The translations under genes and the position numbers were made by a program. A stretch of DNA of 41,504 nt, from positions 1 to 41,504 of the forward strand of contig JAJTGG010000010.1 of NCBI GenBank assembly GCA_021299355.1, read 5' to 3'. Every line of letters starts with the position of its first letter. The first letter of the stretch is position 1. This stretch comes from Lysobacteraceae bacterium. Lineage in GTDB: Bacteria; Pseudomonadota; Gammaproteobacteria; Xanthomonadales; Xanthomonadaceae. The notes beneath the pieces were generated by a model, which was not told the origin of the DNA, made no database searches, and saw only the letters and a list, made by a program, of their open reading frames with translations. Shown one piece after another: positions 28,116 through 38,541 of this stretch.

Positions 28116-29999
28116 ATGGCCCACTCCCAATATGAACTGCTGAAACAACGCCGCTTTCTGCCGTTCTTCCTGACGCAGGCGCTCGGCGCGTTCAACGACA
28201 ACGTGTTCCGCAACGCCATGCTGGCGCTGATGGTGTACCAGATGGGCCTGAGCACCGAGCAATCGACGCTGTATGCCAATCTCGCGCCGGCGCTGTTCAT
28301 CCTGCCCTACTTCCTGTTTTCCGCCACCGCCGGCCAGATCGCCGAGAAGGTCGAGAAGGCACGCCTGATCCGCATCACCACCGCGATGGAAATTGCGATC
28401 ATGAGTCTGGCGGCTTTCGGTTTCATCTACGGCCTGCCCGCACTGCTGCTGTTCTGCCTGTTCCTGACTGGCGTGCAATCCACCCTGTTCGGCCCGGTCA
28501 AATACGCCATCCTGCCGCAGGTGCTGGCACCCGAAGAACTCACCGGTGGTAATGGTCTGGTGGAAATGGGTACCTCCATTTCGATCCTGATCGGCATGAT
28601 CGCCGGCATGTCGCTGCTGATGATTCCCGGTTACGGACCACAGGCCGCGGCCGCGGCGATGATCGGCCTGGCGGTCACCGGGCATCTGGTCAGCCGCGCG
28701 ATTCCGATGGCGCCGGCCATCGCGCCGGATCTCAAAATCAATACGAATCTCATTGCCGAATCCCTGCATGTGCTGGGCATGGTCCGCCACAATCCGGTGG
28801 TGCGGCGCGCGGTGTTCGGCGTGTCCTGGTTCTGGTTCGTCGGTACCCTGCTCAGTGCGCAATTGCCGAATTACGCCAAGCTGCATCTGGGCGGTTCGGA
28901 ATCCCTGAACCTGCTGGCGCTGGCGCTGTTCTCAATTGGTACCGGTCTGGGTTCGCTGTGGTGCGAAAAACTCTCGCAGCGCACGGTGGAAATCGGTCTG
29001 GTGCCGTTCGGCGCGCTCGGCATGACGGTATTCTGCGCCGATCTGTATTTCGCCCGGCCCGGGCTGGCTCCGGAAACCGGCATCACTCTGTCGCAGTTCT
29101 GGCAGCAGGCCGGCAGCTTCCGGATCATGGCCGATCTGACCCTGATCGGCCTGTTCGCCGGCTTCTTCATCGTGCCGCTGTTCGCGCTGATCCAGAGCCG
29201 CACCGAGAAACATCACCTGTCGCGCGTCATCGCCGGCATGAACATCCAGAACGCGGTGTTCATCGTCTCGGCAGCGGTCACCGGCATCGTGCTGCAGCGC
29301 TATCTGGGTTTCAACATTCCGGAAGTGTTCCTGCTGCTGTCGGTGCTGAATCTGGCGGTGCTGGTTTACCTGATGCTGCTGGTGCCGGAATTCTTCCTGC
29401 GCTTCCTGGCCTGGATCTACATCCGCATCATGTACCGGGTCGAGGTGCACGGCATCGAGAAACATGTACCGGATGAGGGGCCGGCGCTCTTGGTGTGCAA
29501 TCACGTGAGCTACATGGACGCCCTGCTGTTGAGCAGCGCGGTGTCGCGTCCGATCCGCTTCGTGATGTACTACAAGATATTCAACACGCCCGGTGCGCGC
29601 TGGGCGTTCAAGGCCGCCAACGTCATCCCGATTGCCGGCAGAAGCGAGGATCCGGAACTGATGGAACGTGCCTTCGCTGCCGTGGATCAGGCATTGGCCG
29701 AAGGCGAGCTGGTCTGCATATTTCCCGAAGGTCGTTTGACTCCGGATGGTGAAATCGGTTCGTTCAAACCCGGCATGGAACGCATTCTGGCCGCACGCCC
29801 GGTGCCGGTGGTACCGATGGCAATCCGCGGCATGTGGGCCAGCATCTTCAGTCGCAGCGGCGTCATCAACACGCTGCGTCTGCCCAGCCGCATCCGTGCG
29901 CATGTAACGATCATGGCGGAAGCGCCGGTGGACGGCGCCGGTGCAAAGGCGGTGGATTTGGAGGAGAAAGTGAAATCGCTACGCGGCGAGTGGGCATAG
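28116..29999 (+). CDS. MFS lysophospholipid transporter (LplT-like) fused to a PlsC-type acyltransferase
   Basis: A 627-residue two-part protein. Residues about 1-420 form a major facilitator transporter like LplT, which flips lysophospholipids inward: FLPFFLTQALGAFNDNVFRN, FGPVKYAILPQVL and GNGLVEMGTSISILIG are LplT signatures. Residues about 435-627 form an acyltransferase with the NHX4D motif (NHVSYMD, H463 and D468) and FPEGRLTPDGEIGSFKPG. In E. coli the transporter (LplT) and the acyltransferase-synthetase (Aas) are separate. Fusions elsewhere add a third acyl-ACP synthetase (AMP-binding) domain. That domain is absent here. Likely role: import and re-acylation of lysophospholipids. No strong ribosome site precedes the ATG, 28 bp after purD. 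Confidence 0.88.
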   Translation: MAHSQYELLKQRRFLPFFLTQALGAFNDNVFRNAMLALMVYQMGLSTEQSTLYANLAPALFILPYFLFSATAGQIAEKVEKARLIRITTAMEIAIMSLAAFGFIYGLPALLLFCLFLTGVQSTLFGPVKYAILPQVLAPEELTGGNGLVEMGTSISILIGMIAGMSLLMIPGYGPQAAAAAMIGLAVTGHLVSRAIPMAPAIAPDLKINTNLIAESLHVLGMVRHNPVVRRAVFGVSWFWFVGTLLSAQLPNYAKLHLGGSESLNLLALALFSIGTGLGSLWCEKLSQRTVEIGLVPFGALGMTVFCADLYFARPGLAPETGITLSQFWQQAGSFRIMADLTLIGLFAGFFIVPLFALIQSRTEKHHLSRVIAGMNIQNAVFIVSAAVTGIVLQRYLGFNIPEVFLLLSVLNLAVLVYLMLLVPEFFLRFLAWIYIRIMYRVEVHGIEKHVPDEGPALLVCNHVSYMDALLLSSAVSRPIRFVMYYKIFNTPGARWAFKAANVIPIAGRSEDPELMERAFAAVDQALAEGELVCIFPEGRLTPDGEIGSFKPGMERILAARPVPVVPMAIRGMWASIFSRSGVINTLRLPSRIRAHVTIMAEAPVDGAGAKAVDLEEKVKSLRGEWA

Positions 30000-30083
30000 C
30001 CTGAGAATATCAAAGGCGCTATTCCGATTATGGTCGTGTGCCGTCTGGCGATCCTTCACTACCGCAAGCGGGACTGAATCGGT

Positions 30084-30959
30084 TCAGTTCACCAGACCCG
30101 CCAGAACGAACACAGCCAGCACCGCCAGCCACAGCAGCAGCATGCGCCAGGCCAGACTCATGGCATCGCGCAGTTCCAGCAGCGCCGGGGCCGAAGACGG
30201 GCCATCTTCGGCATCGGCTGCTTCATCCGCCAGCTCCGAAGCCACACTGGCGTTGGCGGCGGCGGACAGAAAGGCATAGTCCAGACTCAATCCGCCCTCG
30301 GCGTACCAATCACGCCAGACCTGCACCACTTTGTCGAAATTGGCCGCCAGCGCCATGGCCAGGGTCATCAGGTGCGCCGGCAGACAGTGCGCGGCATTGA
30401 GGGTTTTAGCGGCGGCATCGCGCAGCTCCTCCGGCAGGACCATGTCGTGTTTGTGATGCACCAGAAGATAGAGCAGACGGTACGCAAGTGCGCCGCCCGG
30501 GCCCAAGAGCAGAAACCAGAACAGCACCGCGAACCAACGCGTCAGCGCGTTTTCAAACACCGCCGCCACCGCCACCGGACCCTCCAAGGACACCAGCTGG
30601 CCTTCTTCGTACAAAACCGCGGCGGCGCGTTCTTTCGCCTCCAGGCCTTCGGCATCTATAATCGCATTGACGTCCAGATCGAGATCGCGCGGACCCCAGG
30701 TGTACAGCATGGCGGCCAATGCCACCAGGAAGGCGAAGATGCCGTCCAACCAGCCCGCCAGTAGCGCAATTACCAGCGCCGGCAGACCGGCACACAGGAA
30801 CACGCCGGCATACGAATGCCATGGCGAGGACCCGAGCGCGATACGGCGCACGATTTCCAGCCAACGTTCGAACCAGGTGAAATCGCGCCAACGGCTGACC
30901 TGCGGCAGGACATGGCCGATCAACAATGCTGCCACCACCGCCATTACCGTCCAGGTCAT
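30084..30959 (-). CDS. ampE: AmpE-like inner membrane protein
   Basis: A 291-residue membrane protein of the AmpE/CobD-related group (E. coli AmpE is 284). Typical marks are LYTWGPRDLDLDV near residue 85 and TRWFAVLFWFLLLGPGGALA near residues 140-165, with a C-terminal helix. In enterics ampE follows ampD and has been linked to beta-lactamase signalling. Here no ampD is next to it; it is the last gene after nudC, so its role may be different. ATG 30959 has AAGGGGG upstream. Two charged stretches (SELADEAADAEDGPSS) near the C-terminus are likely exposed. Confidence 0.82.
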   Translation of the reverse strand: MTWTVMAVVAALLIGHVLPQVSRWRDFTWFERWLEIVRRIALGSSPWHSYAGVFLCAGLPALVIALLAGWLDGIFAFLVALAAMLYTWGPRDLDLDVNAIIDAEGLEAKERAAAVLYEEGQLVSLEGPVAVAAVFENALTRWFAVLFWFLLLGPGGALAYRLLYLLVHHKHDMVLPEELRDAAAKTLNAAHCLPAHLMTLAMALAANFDKVVQVWRDWYAEGGLSLDYAFLSAAANASVASELADEAADAEDGPSSAPALLELRDAMSLAWRMLLLWLAVLAVFVLAGLVN

Positions 30960-30972
30960 GCATGCCCCCTTG

Positions 30973-31872
30973 TCAGGCTGTAGTATGCCAAAATTCGGCC
31001 ACGGCGGAATCGGCATGCAACCAGCGCATGATCAGATAGCGCGAAATCGACAGCGGGTCAGGCAAGGTCAATTCATCAGCCACGACCAGCGCCTTGAGTT
31101 CCTCACGGCTGAACCAGCGTGCGAACTGCAATTCATCGCTGATATTGATGGCTTGCATCGGGGCGTAGGCATCGTATCCGACCATCAGCGCCATAGGCAT
31201 CGGCCAGGGCTGAGAAGCGACATAACGCACGCGCTCGACGCGCACGCCGGACTCTTCCCAAACCTCGCGTACCACGGTCTGCTCGGGAGATTCGCCGGGC
31301 TCGACGAAACCGGCCAGCAGCGACCAGCGCTTCTCCGGCCAAGCTGCCTGCCGGCCGAGCAGCAGGTGCTCGCCGTCGCTGACGCACATGATGGTGGCCG
31401 GATGCGTCTGCGGATAACTGGCCAGACCGCAGCCGCCACAGACTGCACTGTAGCCGGCGGTTTTCAGATCGAGCAAACCCCCGCAGCGACCGCAGAATTT
31501 ACTCTGGGCCTGCCAATGCAGAATGGCTTTGGCCTGGGCAAAGATGGCGGCATCCATTTCCGGCCACTGCACGGCCGCGGCGCGGATACCGATCGCTTCA
31601 TGCGGGGCGTGCGCCTGCGCATCCAGCGGCAAGGCGAAGGTAGCCTGACCGGCATCGAAACCCAGTAAGGTCGCCGATTCCGGACGACGCAAAGAGACAC
31701 TGGTGGCGGGATAGTAAATTTCAGACGCGCTGTAACAGCAGGCTTCGCCTTGTTCATTCAGAACCAGCAGGCGCGCATCCGCCCAGGCCGCATCCAGTTC
31801 GGCCGGATGCGTGCGCATCGGTTCGGCACGGTCCAGGCCGGGATGACGGAACGCGAAATCTGGAATGCGCAT
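30973..31872 (-). CDS. nudC: NAD+/NADH diphosphatase and RNA de-NADding enzyme NudC
   Basis: A 299-residue Nudix hydrolase that cleaves NAD(H) and removes NAD caps from RNA. A zinc ribbon CGRCGG ... CGGCG lies in the middle. The Nudix box GFVEPGESPEQTVVREVWEE fits GX5EX7REUXEEXGU. The SQPWPMPMALM motif after it is diagnostic for NudC. ATG 31872 shares its A with the TGA of erpA. A longer TTG-started frame to 31896 exists but would overlap erpA more. It is in one operon with erpA and probably ampE. Confidence 0.95.
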   Translation of the reverse strand: MRIPDFAFRHPGLDRAEPMRTHPAELDAAWADARLLVLNEQGEACCYSASEIYYPATSVSLRRPESATLLGFDAGQATFALPLDAQAHAPHEAIGIRAAAVQWPEMDAAIFAQAKAILHWQAQSKFCGRCGGLLDLKTAGYSAVCGGCGLASYPQTHPATIMCVSDGEHLLLGRQAAWPEKRWSLLAGFVEPGESPEQTVVREVWEESGVRVERVRYVASQPWPMPMALMVGYDAYAPMQAINISDELQFARWFSREELKALVVADELTLPDPLSISRYLIMRWLHADSAVAEFWHTTA

Positions 31873-32228
31873 CAGGCCGAGAAGCTGCTGCCGCAACCGC
31901 AGGTGGTTTTGGCATTGGGATTGCGGATGACGAACTGCGAGCCCTGCAGGCTTTCGCGGTAATCCACTTCGGCGCCCATCAGGTACTGCAGGCTGAGCGG
32001 ATCGACGATCAGGGTCACGCCGTCGCGCTGCACCGCTAGGTCATCGGCTTCGGCCTGTTCGTCGAAACTGAAGCCGTACTGGAATCCGGAGCAGCCGCCG
32101 CCGCTGATGTACACGCGGAGCTTGAGTTCAGGATTGGCTTCCTCGGTAATCAGGCTGGCGACCTTTGCCGCGGCCGAAGCGGTCAGGCTTAGCGGTGCGG
32201 CAACGGTTTGGTAGGTCGGTTCGCTCAT
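31872..32228 (-). CDS. erpA: A-type iron-sulfur carrier protein ErpA
   Basis: A 118-residue carrier that receives Fe-S clusters from the assembly scaffold and hands them to target enzymes. The three cluster cysteines are present: [14 protein letters not shown] and the C-terminal [31 protein letters not shown] is the standard central part. GAGGCATTGCC precedes the ATG. The stop overlaps the start of nudC by one base. It lies 20 bp after the bactofilin gene. Confidence 0.95.
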   Translation of the reverse strand: MSEPTYQTVAAPLSLTASAAAKVASLITEEANPELKLRVYISGGGCSGFQYGFSFDEQAEADDLAVQRDGVTLIVDPLSLQYLMGAEVDYRESLQGSQFVIRNPNAKTTCGCGSSFSA

Positions 32229-32248
32229 GGCAATGCCTCGGAATGGGG

Positions 32249-32629
32249 TTATTCGGCCGTCTGCTGGTGGATTAACTGCCCGCTGACGGTGGCGCCTGCG
32301 GTGATTTCAATCAACCGGTAATGGATATTGCCCTGGATGTGGGCGGTTTCGGTCAGTTCAATGCGCTCGCGGCTGTGGATATCGCCGGTCAGCCGACCGG
32401 AAATGACCGCCTTCGGCGCGCTGATGCTGCCCTCGATGACACCGCCCTGGGCCAGGGTCAGCAGCGAGTCGGCGCCATCCTCGGCGATGACCTTGCCGAG
32501 CACTTTGCCTTCGATGTACAGCCCGCCCGAGAACAGCAGATCGCCCTGGATCACCACATGGCGGCCGATCAGGGTTTCCACATTGTCCGATCCGTTCGCG
32601 GACAGCTTTGTTTTTTTACTTCCCAACAT
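32249..32629 (-). CDS. Bactofilin (polymer-forming cytoskeletal protein)
   Basis: A 126-residue protein with the bactofilin right-handed beta-helix: [20 protein letters not shown] and [20 protein letters not shown], followed by repeating [19 protein letters not shown] strands. Bactofilins polymerise without nucleotide and help set cell shape or position wall enzymes. Short, disordered N- and C-termini flank the core, as usual. GGAG lies 7 nt before the ATG. It follows the DUF6776 gene by 34 bp. The specific role in this organism is unknown. Confidence 0.93.
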   Translation of the reverse strand: MLGSKKTKLSANGSDNVETLIGRHVVIQGDLLFSGGLYIEGKVLGKVIAEDGADSLLTLAQGGVIEGSISAPKAVISGRLTGDIHSRERIELTETAHIQGNIHYRLIEITAGATVSGQLIHQQTAE

Positions 32630-32663
32630 ATCGATGACACTCCATCACTGATTGAATGAAAAA

Positions 32664-33404
32664 TTAAATTTCCGGCGTTGCGACCGGACGGCTCTCCGTC
32701 CAGTCGAAACGCTGTTCCTGTTTGCCGAAACCGCCGCTGACGCTGACCCGGACCCGTTGCGGGGTGAAACCCGGCGGCAACATGACATCACCCTCGATCT
32801 GCTGGAAATAGCGGAAGGAAAAGGCCTGCGCCGGCGCATCCGTTTTCTGCAGCAACTGCGCCCACTCCACGCTCTTCAGTTTACCGCCGGAAACACCGTC
32901 CACGGCGAATCGCATCTGGCCCGAGGTCAAACCGCCGCGGTTGATATTCTGGGTCAGGGTGATGGTGTAGTGCCAGGTATTGCCGGCGCCGGGCGTGAAC
33001 TCGGCGTTATGCACGCTCAGGCCGTGCCGACGGCCGCCGGAACCGACCAGGCGTTCGTAGAAATCCATATCGGCCTTGAGCCCAGCGATCTGTTCGTCTT
33101 TCTCGGCCAGGAACTCCTGGATCTGGTTATTCGCGCTGCGGGTGATAAATTCGGCACGCTTGGCGTTCGCCAGCTTCTGCTTCAGGCGCGCTTCGTTGTT
33201 CTGCAGTGCTTCGCTTTGGGCAATCGCCGCATCGCGCTGTTGCCGGAGCTGGCCTGCATCGGAATGCAGACCCCGCCAGAACAGCCAGACCCAAGCCAAG
33301 GCCAGCAGTAGCCAGAGCCCGCCCAGCAAGACGGCAAGCCCCTTGAAACGGGGCGATTGGCTGACGATTGAAAAGCGAGGCAGATCTTTGTTTTGCACCG
33401 CCAT
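32664..33404 (-). CDS. DUF6776-type membrane-anchored coiled-coil protein
   Basis: A 246-residue protein, first of the leftward cluster. A short cytoplasmic N-terminus (about 22 residues) precedes one transmembrane helix (GLAVLLGGLWLLLALAWVWL). A periplasmic coiled coil follows (about residues 48-110, heptads rich in Leu, Ala, Gln, Glu). A beta-rich C-terminal domain ends in SVSGGFGKQEQRFDW. I recognise it as the DUF6776 family seen next to bactofilin genes in xanthomonads; no function is known. Its position suggests it may tie the bactofilin polymer to the envelope, which is inference. Confidence 0.75.
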   Translation of the reverse strand: MAVQNKDLPRFSIVSQSPRFKGLAVLLGGLWLLLALAWVWLFWRGLHSDAGQLRQQRDAAIAQSEALQNNEARLKQKLANAKRAEFITRSANNQIQEFLAEKDEQIAGLKADMDFYERLVGSGGRRHGLSVHNAEFTPGAGNTWHYTITLTQNINRGGLTSGQMRFAVDGVSGGKLKSVEWAQLLQKTDAPAQAFSFRYFQQIEGDVMLPPGFTPQRVRVSVSGGFGKQEQRFDWTESRPVATPEI

Positions 33405-33436
33405 GGCAGCGACTCCCGGCGCGGACTACGTCCATC

Positions 33437-33442
33437 ATTATA
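33437..33442 (-). promoter_or_regulatory. Possible -10 box for the DUF6776-bactofilin-erpA-nudC-ampE cluster
   Basis: The minus strand reads a perfect TATAAT 33 bp before the DUF6776 start. No good -35 hexamer is found 16-18 bp upstream, so this is a weak call based on the -10 alone and on position. Confidence 0.3.
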
Positions 33443-33575
33443 GCGGTTCCCGCCCGGCCCGGTCGCTCCCGTCGACCCGGCTGTCAAAGTCTTGATTTTG
33501 CGTGCATAATAAGCGCTGAGGCGCGCTCAAGAATCGGCCGCAAAACGCGCGCAAACGGATAATGGCAAGCCGCAG

Positions 33576-33818
33576 ATGATCGACCACCACCCTGCTTCCA
33601 TAGCATCGCACGGCCTTCCGGCACGGATTGCCGGCTATCGGGCAACGCGCTGGGACCTGAACGCACTGTGGCAGATGCGCGAAGACGTCCGCGGCATGCT
33701 TCGGGCGGGCCTGTATACCGATGCCGAACCGTTGCAGGGCATCGACGGCATCCAAGGTAACCTGGTACATTCGGCCGGCAGCGGGCTTGAATTCGGCTTT
33801 GACCAGTCGACGCTCTAA
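33576..33818 (+). CDS. Small hypothetical protein upstream of the hybrid kinase
   Basis: An 80-residue frame (MIDHHPASIASHGLPARIAG...) ending 19 bp before the hybrid kinase start. Codon choice is GC-rich at third positions, as in the core genes, which supports real coding. There is no clear ribosome site. It has no signal peptide or membrane helix and I do not recognise the family. The region RWDLNALWQMREDVRGMLRA could be an amphipathic helix. It could be a small regulator of the kinase, or the remnant of a longer gene. Confidence 0.4.
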   Translation: MIDHHPASIASHGLPARIAGYRATRWDLNALWQMREDVRGMLRAGLYTDAEPLQGIDGIQGNLVHSAGSGLEFGFDQSTL

Positions 33819-33837
33819 GTTCAACAATAACTCTGAG

Positions 33838-36165
<2,328 letters not shown>

Positions 36166-36759
36166 TCAGGCCGGCTTGCGTGCCTGACGTTCGGCACGGC
36201 CGCGGGCATCGCGCGCCAGTTTTCGCGTGCGCAGGTTTTCCAGAAGACGATCGCCGACCTGACGCGGCACACTGTCCTCGCCGGCCAGTTCGCGCGCCAT
36301 GGGCGACAGCAGCTGCAGGGCTTGCACGTAAACTTCGCGCTTGAAGTGCACCACGTTCTCACCCGGATACCAGAAATCGACCCAGCGCCAGTCATCAAAC
36401 TCGGGCGTGTCGGTCATATCCAAGCGGACTTCCGATTCATCGGCATTTAGCTTGAGCAGGAACCAGACCTGCTTCTGGCCGATGCATACCGGCTTGGTGT
36501 GGTTGCGGATACTGCGCCGCGGCAGGCGGTAGCGCAGCCAGCCGGGCGTGGCGCCGAGCACATCGACATGATGCGACTGCAGGCCGGTTTCTTCTTCCAG
36601 CTCGCGATACATGGCTTCCAGCGGGGTTTCGTCGGTGTTCATGCCGCCCTGCGGGAATTGCCAACCATCCCGGTTGACCCTGCGGGCCCAGAACACCATG
36701 CCGTCGGCACGCATCAGGATGATGCCGACATTGGGGCGGTAACCGTCCGGATCTATCAC
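36166..36759 (-). CDS. rppH: RNA pyrophosphohydrolase
   Basis: A 197-residue Nudix enzyme that removes pyrophosphate from the 5' end of mRNA and so opens it to RNase E decay. The start (V)[19 protein letters not shown] fits the E. coli protein, from GTG 36759 with GGAG 8 nt upstream; a longer frame to 36849 adds residues the family lacks. The Nudix box is in [20 protein letters not shown] followed by EEETGL. The C-terminal tail is basic ([17 protein letters not shown]). The TCA of its stop directly abuts the TGA of the convergent kinase gene, together forming TGATCA. Confidence 0.95.
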   Translation of the reverse strand: MIDPDGYRPNVGIILMRADGMVFWARRVNRDGWQFPQGGMNTDETPLEAMYRELEEETGLQSHHVDVLGATPGWLRYRLPRRSIRNHTKPVCIGQKQVWFLLKLNADESEVRLDMTDTPEFDDWRWVDFWYPGENVVHFKREVYVQALQLLSPMARELAGEDSVPRQVGDRLLENLRTRKLARDARGRAERQARKPA

Positions 36760-36853
36760 GGCCGGAACTCCAGAAAATTCTACTGCCTGTAAGACTGCCA
36801 CAGCGCGTGGCAATCCACAAGCGCGGCGTTTTGACCAGGGTTTAGGCAAATCA

Positions 36854-36882
36854 TTGACAGCACTGGCGAAAACCGCGAAAAT
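36854..36882 (+). promoter_or_regulatory. Promoter of the tRNA-Met gene
   Basis: TTGACA (36854-36859), 17 bp and GAAAAT (36877-36882) give a perfect -35 and a 4/6 -10 box. The GC-rich AGCGCCC after the -10 is the discriminator type seen at stringently controlled stable-RNA promoters. Transcription would start about 13 bp before the mature tRNA. Confidence 0.8.
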
Positions 36883-36901
36883 AGCGCCCTTGTCACGTTT
36901 C

Positions 36902-36978
36902 GGCTATGTAGCTCAGCCGGTTAGAGCACAGCACTCATAATGCTGGGGTCGGTGGTTCGAGTCCACCCATAGCCACCA
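36902..36978 (+). tRNA. tRNA-Met (CAU), elongator type
   Basis: A 77-nt tRNA with CCA encoded. The acceptor stem is GGCTATG with CATAGCC; the D arm is GCTCAGCCGGTTAGAGC; the anticodon arm is CAGCA-CTCATAA-TGCTG with anticodon CAT at 36936-36938; the T arm has GGTTCGAGTCC. The overall sequence closely follows the E. coli elongator tRNA-Met rather than tRNA-Ile2, whose acceptor stem is GGCCCCT. It is the likely integration site of the element that starts just after it. Confidence 0.97.
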
Positions 36979-36994
36979 AATAGAATATCTTTGT

Positions 36995-37066
36995 TGTCCG
37001 ATACAGGCCTGATTCCTTTTAGCATACAAGGAGTTGGGCCTTTTTCATGTCCGATATTGTCCGATG
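36995..37066 (+). repeat. Three TGTCCGAT direct repeats next to the tRNA
   Basis: TGTCCGATA at 36995-37003 and 37048-37056, and TGTCCGATG at 37058-37066, all lie in the same direction between the tRNA and the integrase. The last two are 10 bp apart, one helical turn. Such repeats beside an attachment site are often arm-type binding sites of the integrase or sites for an AlpA-like excision factor. That role is inferred. Confidence 0.55.
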
Positions 37067-37160
37067 CCAAGACTTGCAATCTCCGGCATTGTGGGGGCAT
37101 AGTTGGGGGCATGGGGCATTTTCACGGATTTCGATGCCCCCAATCGCCAGGGGACACCAA

Positions 37161-38237
37161 ATGCCACTATCCGATACGACAATACGAAGCGCAAAGCCAC
37201 GATCCAAGCCATACAAGCTGGCGGATTCGGGCGGGCTTTACATCGAGATTTCGCCCGCTGCACTTGGCAAATACCCCGACACTGGCCTCAAGGAGGCCCG
37301 TGAGCGCCGTGACGAGGCGCGAAAGCTGCTTGGCGCTGGAGTTGACCCAGGCGAGCACAAAAAGGCTGTAAAGGCCGCTGAGATTGATTCAGCCATAAAC
37401 ACCTTTGAGGGCGTAGCGAGGCGCTGGTTTGACCTCAAGTCCCCCAAGTGGGCATCAAGTCATTCCGAGAAGGTCATAAGCCGCCTAGAGCGTGACATTT
37501 TCCCGTGGTTAGGCAAGAAGCCAATTCGTGAGATTGTTCGCAGTGATGTCCTAAACACACTTAAGCGGATTGTAGATCGTGATGCCGTTGAAACTGCTAG
37601 GCGCGCGGGATTCAACATCTCACAAATATTCCAATTCGGCATAGATAACGAGCTTGCCGACAGGAATCCTGCTTCAAACATCACTAGTGCCTTGCCAAGC
37701 CATGAGGTCAAGCATAGAGCCGCTATAACGGACATCAAAGAAATCGGCGGTCTGCTGAGATCGATTGTTAAATATCAAGGATCATTTGTCGTGAAGTCAG
37801 CGCTCATGCTTGCGCCTATCACCTTTGTTCGACCTATCGAGCTAAGGTGTGCCGAATGGAAAGACATTGATCTTGATGCGCGTCGCTGGAATATTCCCGC
37901 TAGTAAAATGAAATCGCGTGACCCTCATGTAGTACCGCTTTCTCGTCAGGCCATAGAAATACTGGAGGGTCTGTATCTTTTGACGGGCAATGGTAGGTAT
38001 GTATTTCCAGGGGCGCATAATCCAAAGCGCCCAATGAGTAATAATGCCGTCCTGTCTGCATTACGACGCATGGGCTACACCAAAGATGAAATGTGCGGGC
38101 ATGGCTTTCGTGCAATGGCTAGGACGGTTCTGGATGAAGTCTTACAAGTCAGGGTTGATTACATCGATCATCAGCTTGCTCACGCCATCCGTGACACGAA
38201 CGGACGGGCTTATAACCGTACAGCGCATCTGGCTTAA
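37161..38237 (+). CDS. P4-family tyrosine integrase, truncated and internally shortened
   Basis: A 358-residue site-specific recombinase. The start MPLSDTTIRSAKPRSKPYKL at 37161 is typical of P4-type integrases and has AGGGGAC upstream. The catalytic residues are all visible: Arg in FVRPIELRCAEW, the HxxR box in GHGFRAMART, His in HQLAHAIRD, and Tyr in GRAYNRTAHL. Two lesions are apparent. In the N-terminal arm-binding domain, GGLYIEISPA runs directly into ALGKYPDTGLKEARERRDEA, although relatives have about 20 residues (the WRFKYR region) between them. At the end, TAA at 38235 stops the protein, while the following codons still read RLNMLQIWADYLDAL, the conserved final helix. It may be inactive. 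Confidence 0.88.
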   Translation: MPLSDTTIRSAKPRSKPYKLADSGGLYIEISPAALGKYPDTGLKEARERRDEARKLLGAGVDPGEHKKAVKAAEIDSAINTFEGVARRWFDLKSPKWASSHSEKVISRLERDIFPWLGKKPIREIVRSDVLNTLKRIVDRDAVETARRAGFNISQIFQFGIDNELADRNPASNITSALPSHEVKHRAAITDIKEIGGLLRSIVKYQGSFVVKSALMLAPITFVRPIELRCAEWKDIDLDARRWNIPASKMKSRDPHVVPLSRQAIEILEGLYLLTGNGRYVFPGAHNPKRPMSNNAVLSALRRMGYTKDEMCGHGFRAMARTVLDEVLQVRVDYIDHQLAHAIRDTNGRAYNRTAHLA

Positions 38238-38315
38238 CGGCTCAATATGCTTCAAATCTGGGCCGACTACCTTGATGCACTTGTATGGACTACGTCCGAA
38301 CAGTCCGACCACTGA
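38238..38315 (+). pseudogene. Untranslated in-frame tail of the integrase
   Basis: Directly after the integrase TAA, 25 sense codons follow in the same frame to TGA at 38313-38315. The first 15 read RLNMLQIWADYLDAL, matching the ERRKMMQxWADYLD end of P4-type integrases. A single base change from GAA to TAA would explain the break. Confidence 0.75.
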
Positions 38316-38427
38316 TTCACAACAAAGGACAGTAACGCGCAACCCCAAAAAAGCGGGGTTATGATTAAAGAGTGGACTGGCATTTTCAAGTCCAAGCCGT
38401 TCCACGCTGATTTGATACATCCAACAG

Positions 38428-38454
38428 GCCCGCACTCGCGGGCCTTTCGTTTAT
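38428..38454 (+). terminator. Rho-independent terminator after the integrase
   Basis: GGCCCGC (38428-38434), ACTC and GCGGGCC (38439-38445) form a perfect 7-bp GC stem followed by TTTCGTTTAT. It ends integrase transcription before alpA. A smaller dyad AACCCC...GGGGTT lies at 38341-38360 without a T-run. Confidence 0.8.
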
Positions 38455-38465
38455 CTGGATTCCGC

Positions 38466-38490
38466 ATCCTGCCGTTTGGCGGGATTTTTT
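38466..38490 (+). terminator. Second hairpin with T-run before alpA
   Basis: ATCCTGCC (38466-38473), GTTT and GGCGGGAT (38478-38485) pair over 8 bp including one G-T, and are followed by TTTTT. It lies 20 bp after the first terminator and 52 bp before alpA. It may be a backup terminator or an attenuator for the alpA operon. Confidence 0.65.
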
Positions 38491-38541
38491 ATGCCCAAGC
38501 CAAAGGCGTCCAGGCGGAATGGCGACCACAAGGAATGAACC

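Noticed and set aside
38491..38538. A 15-codon frame (MPKPKASRRNGDHKE) just before alpA, possibly a leader peptide.
   Set aside because: It starts directly at the T-run of a hairpin, has no ribosome site, and shows no regulatory codon run.
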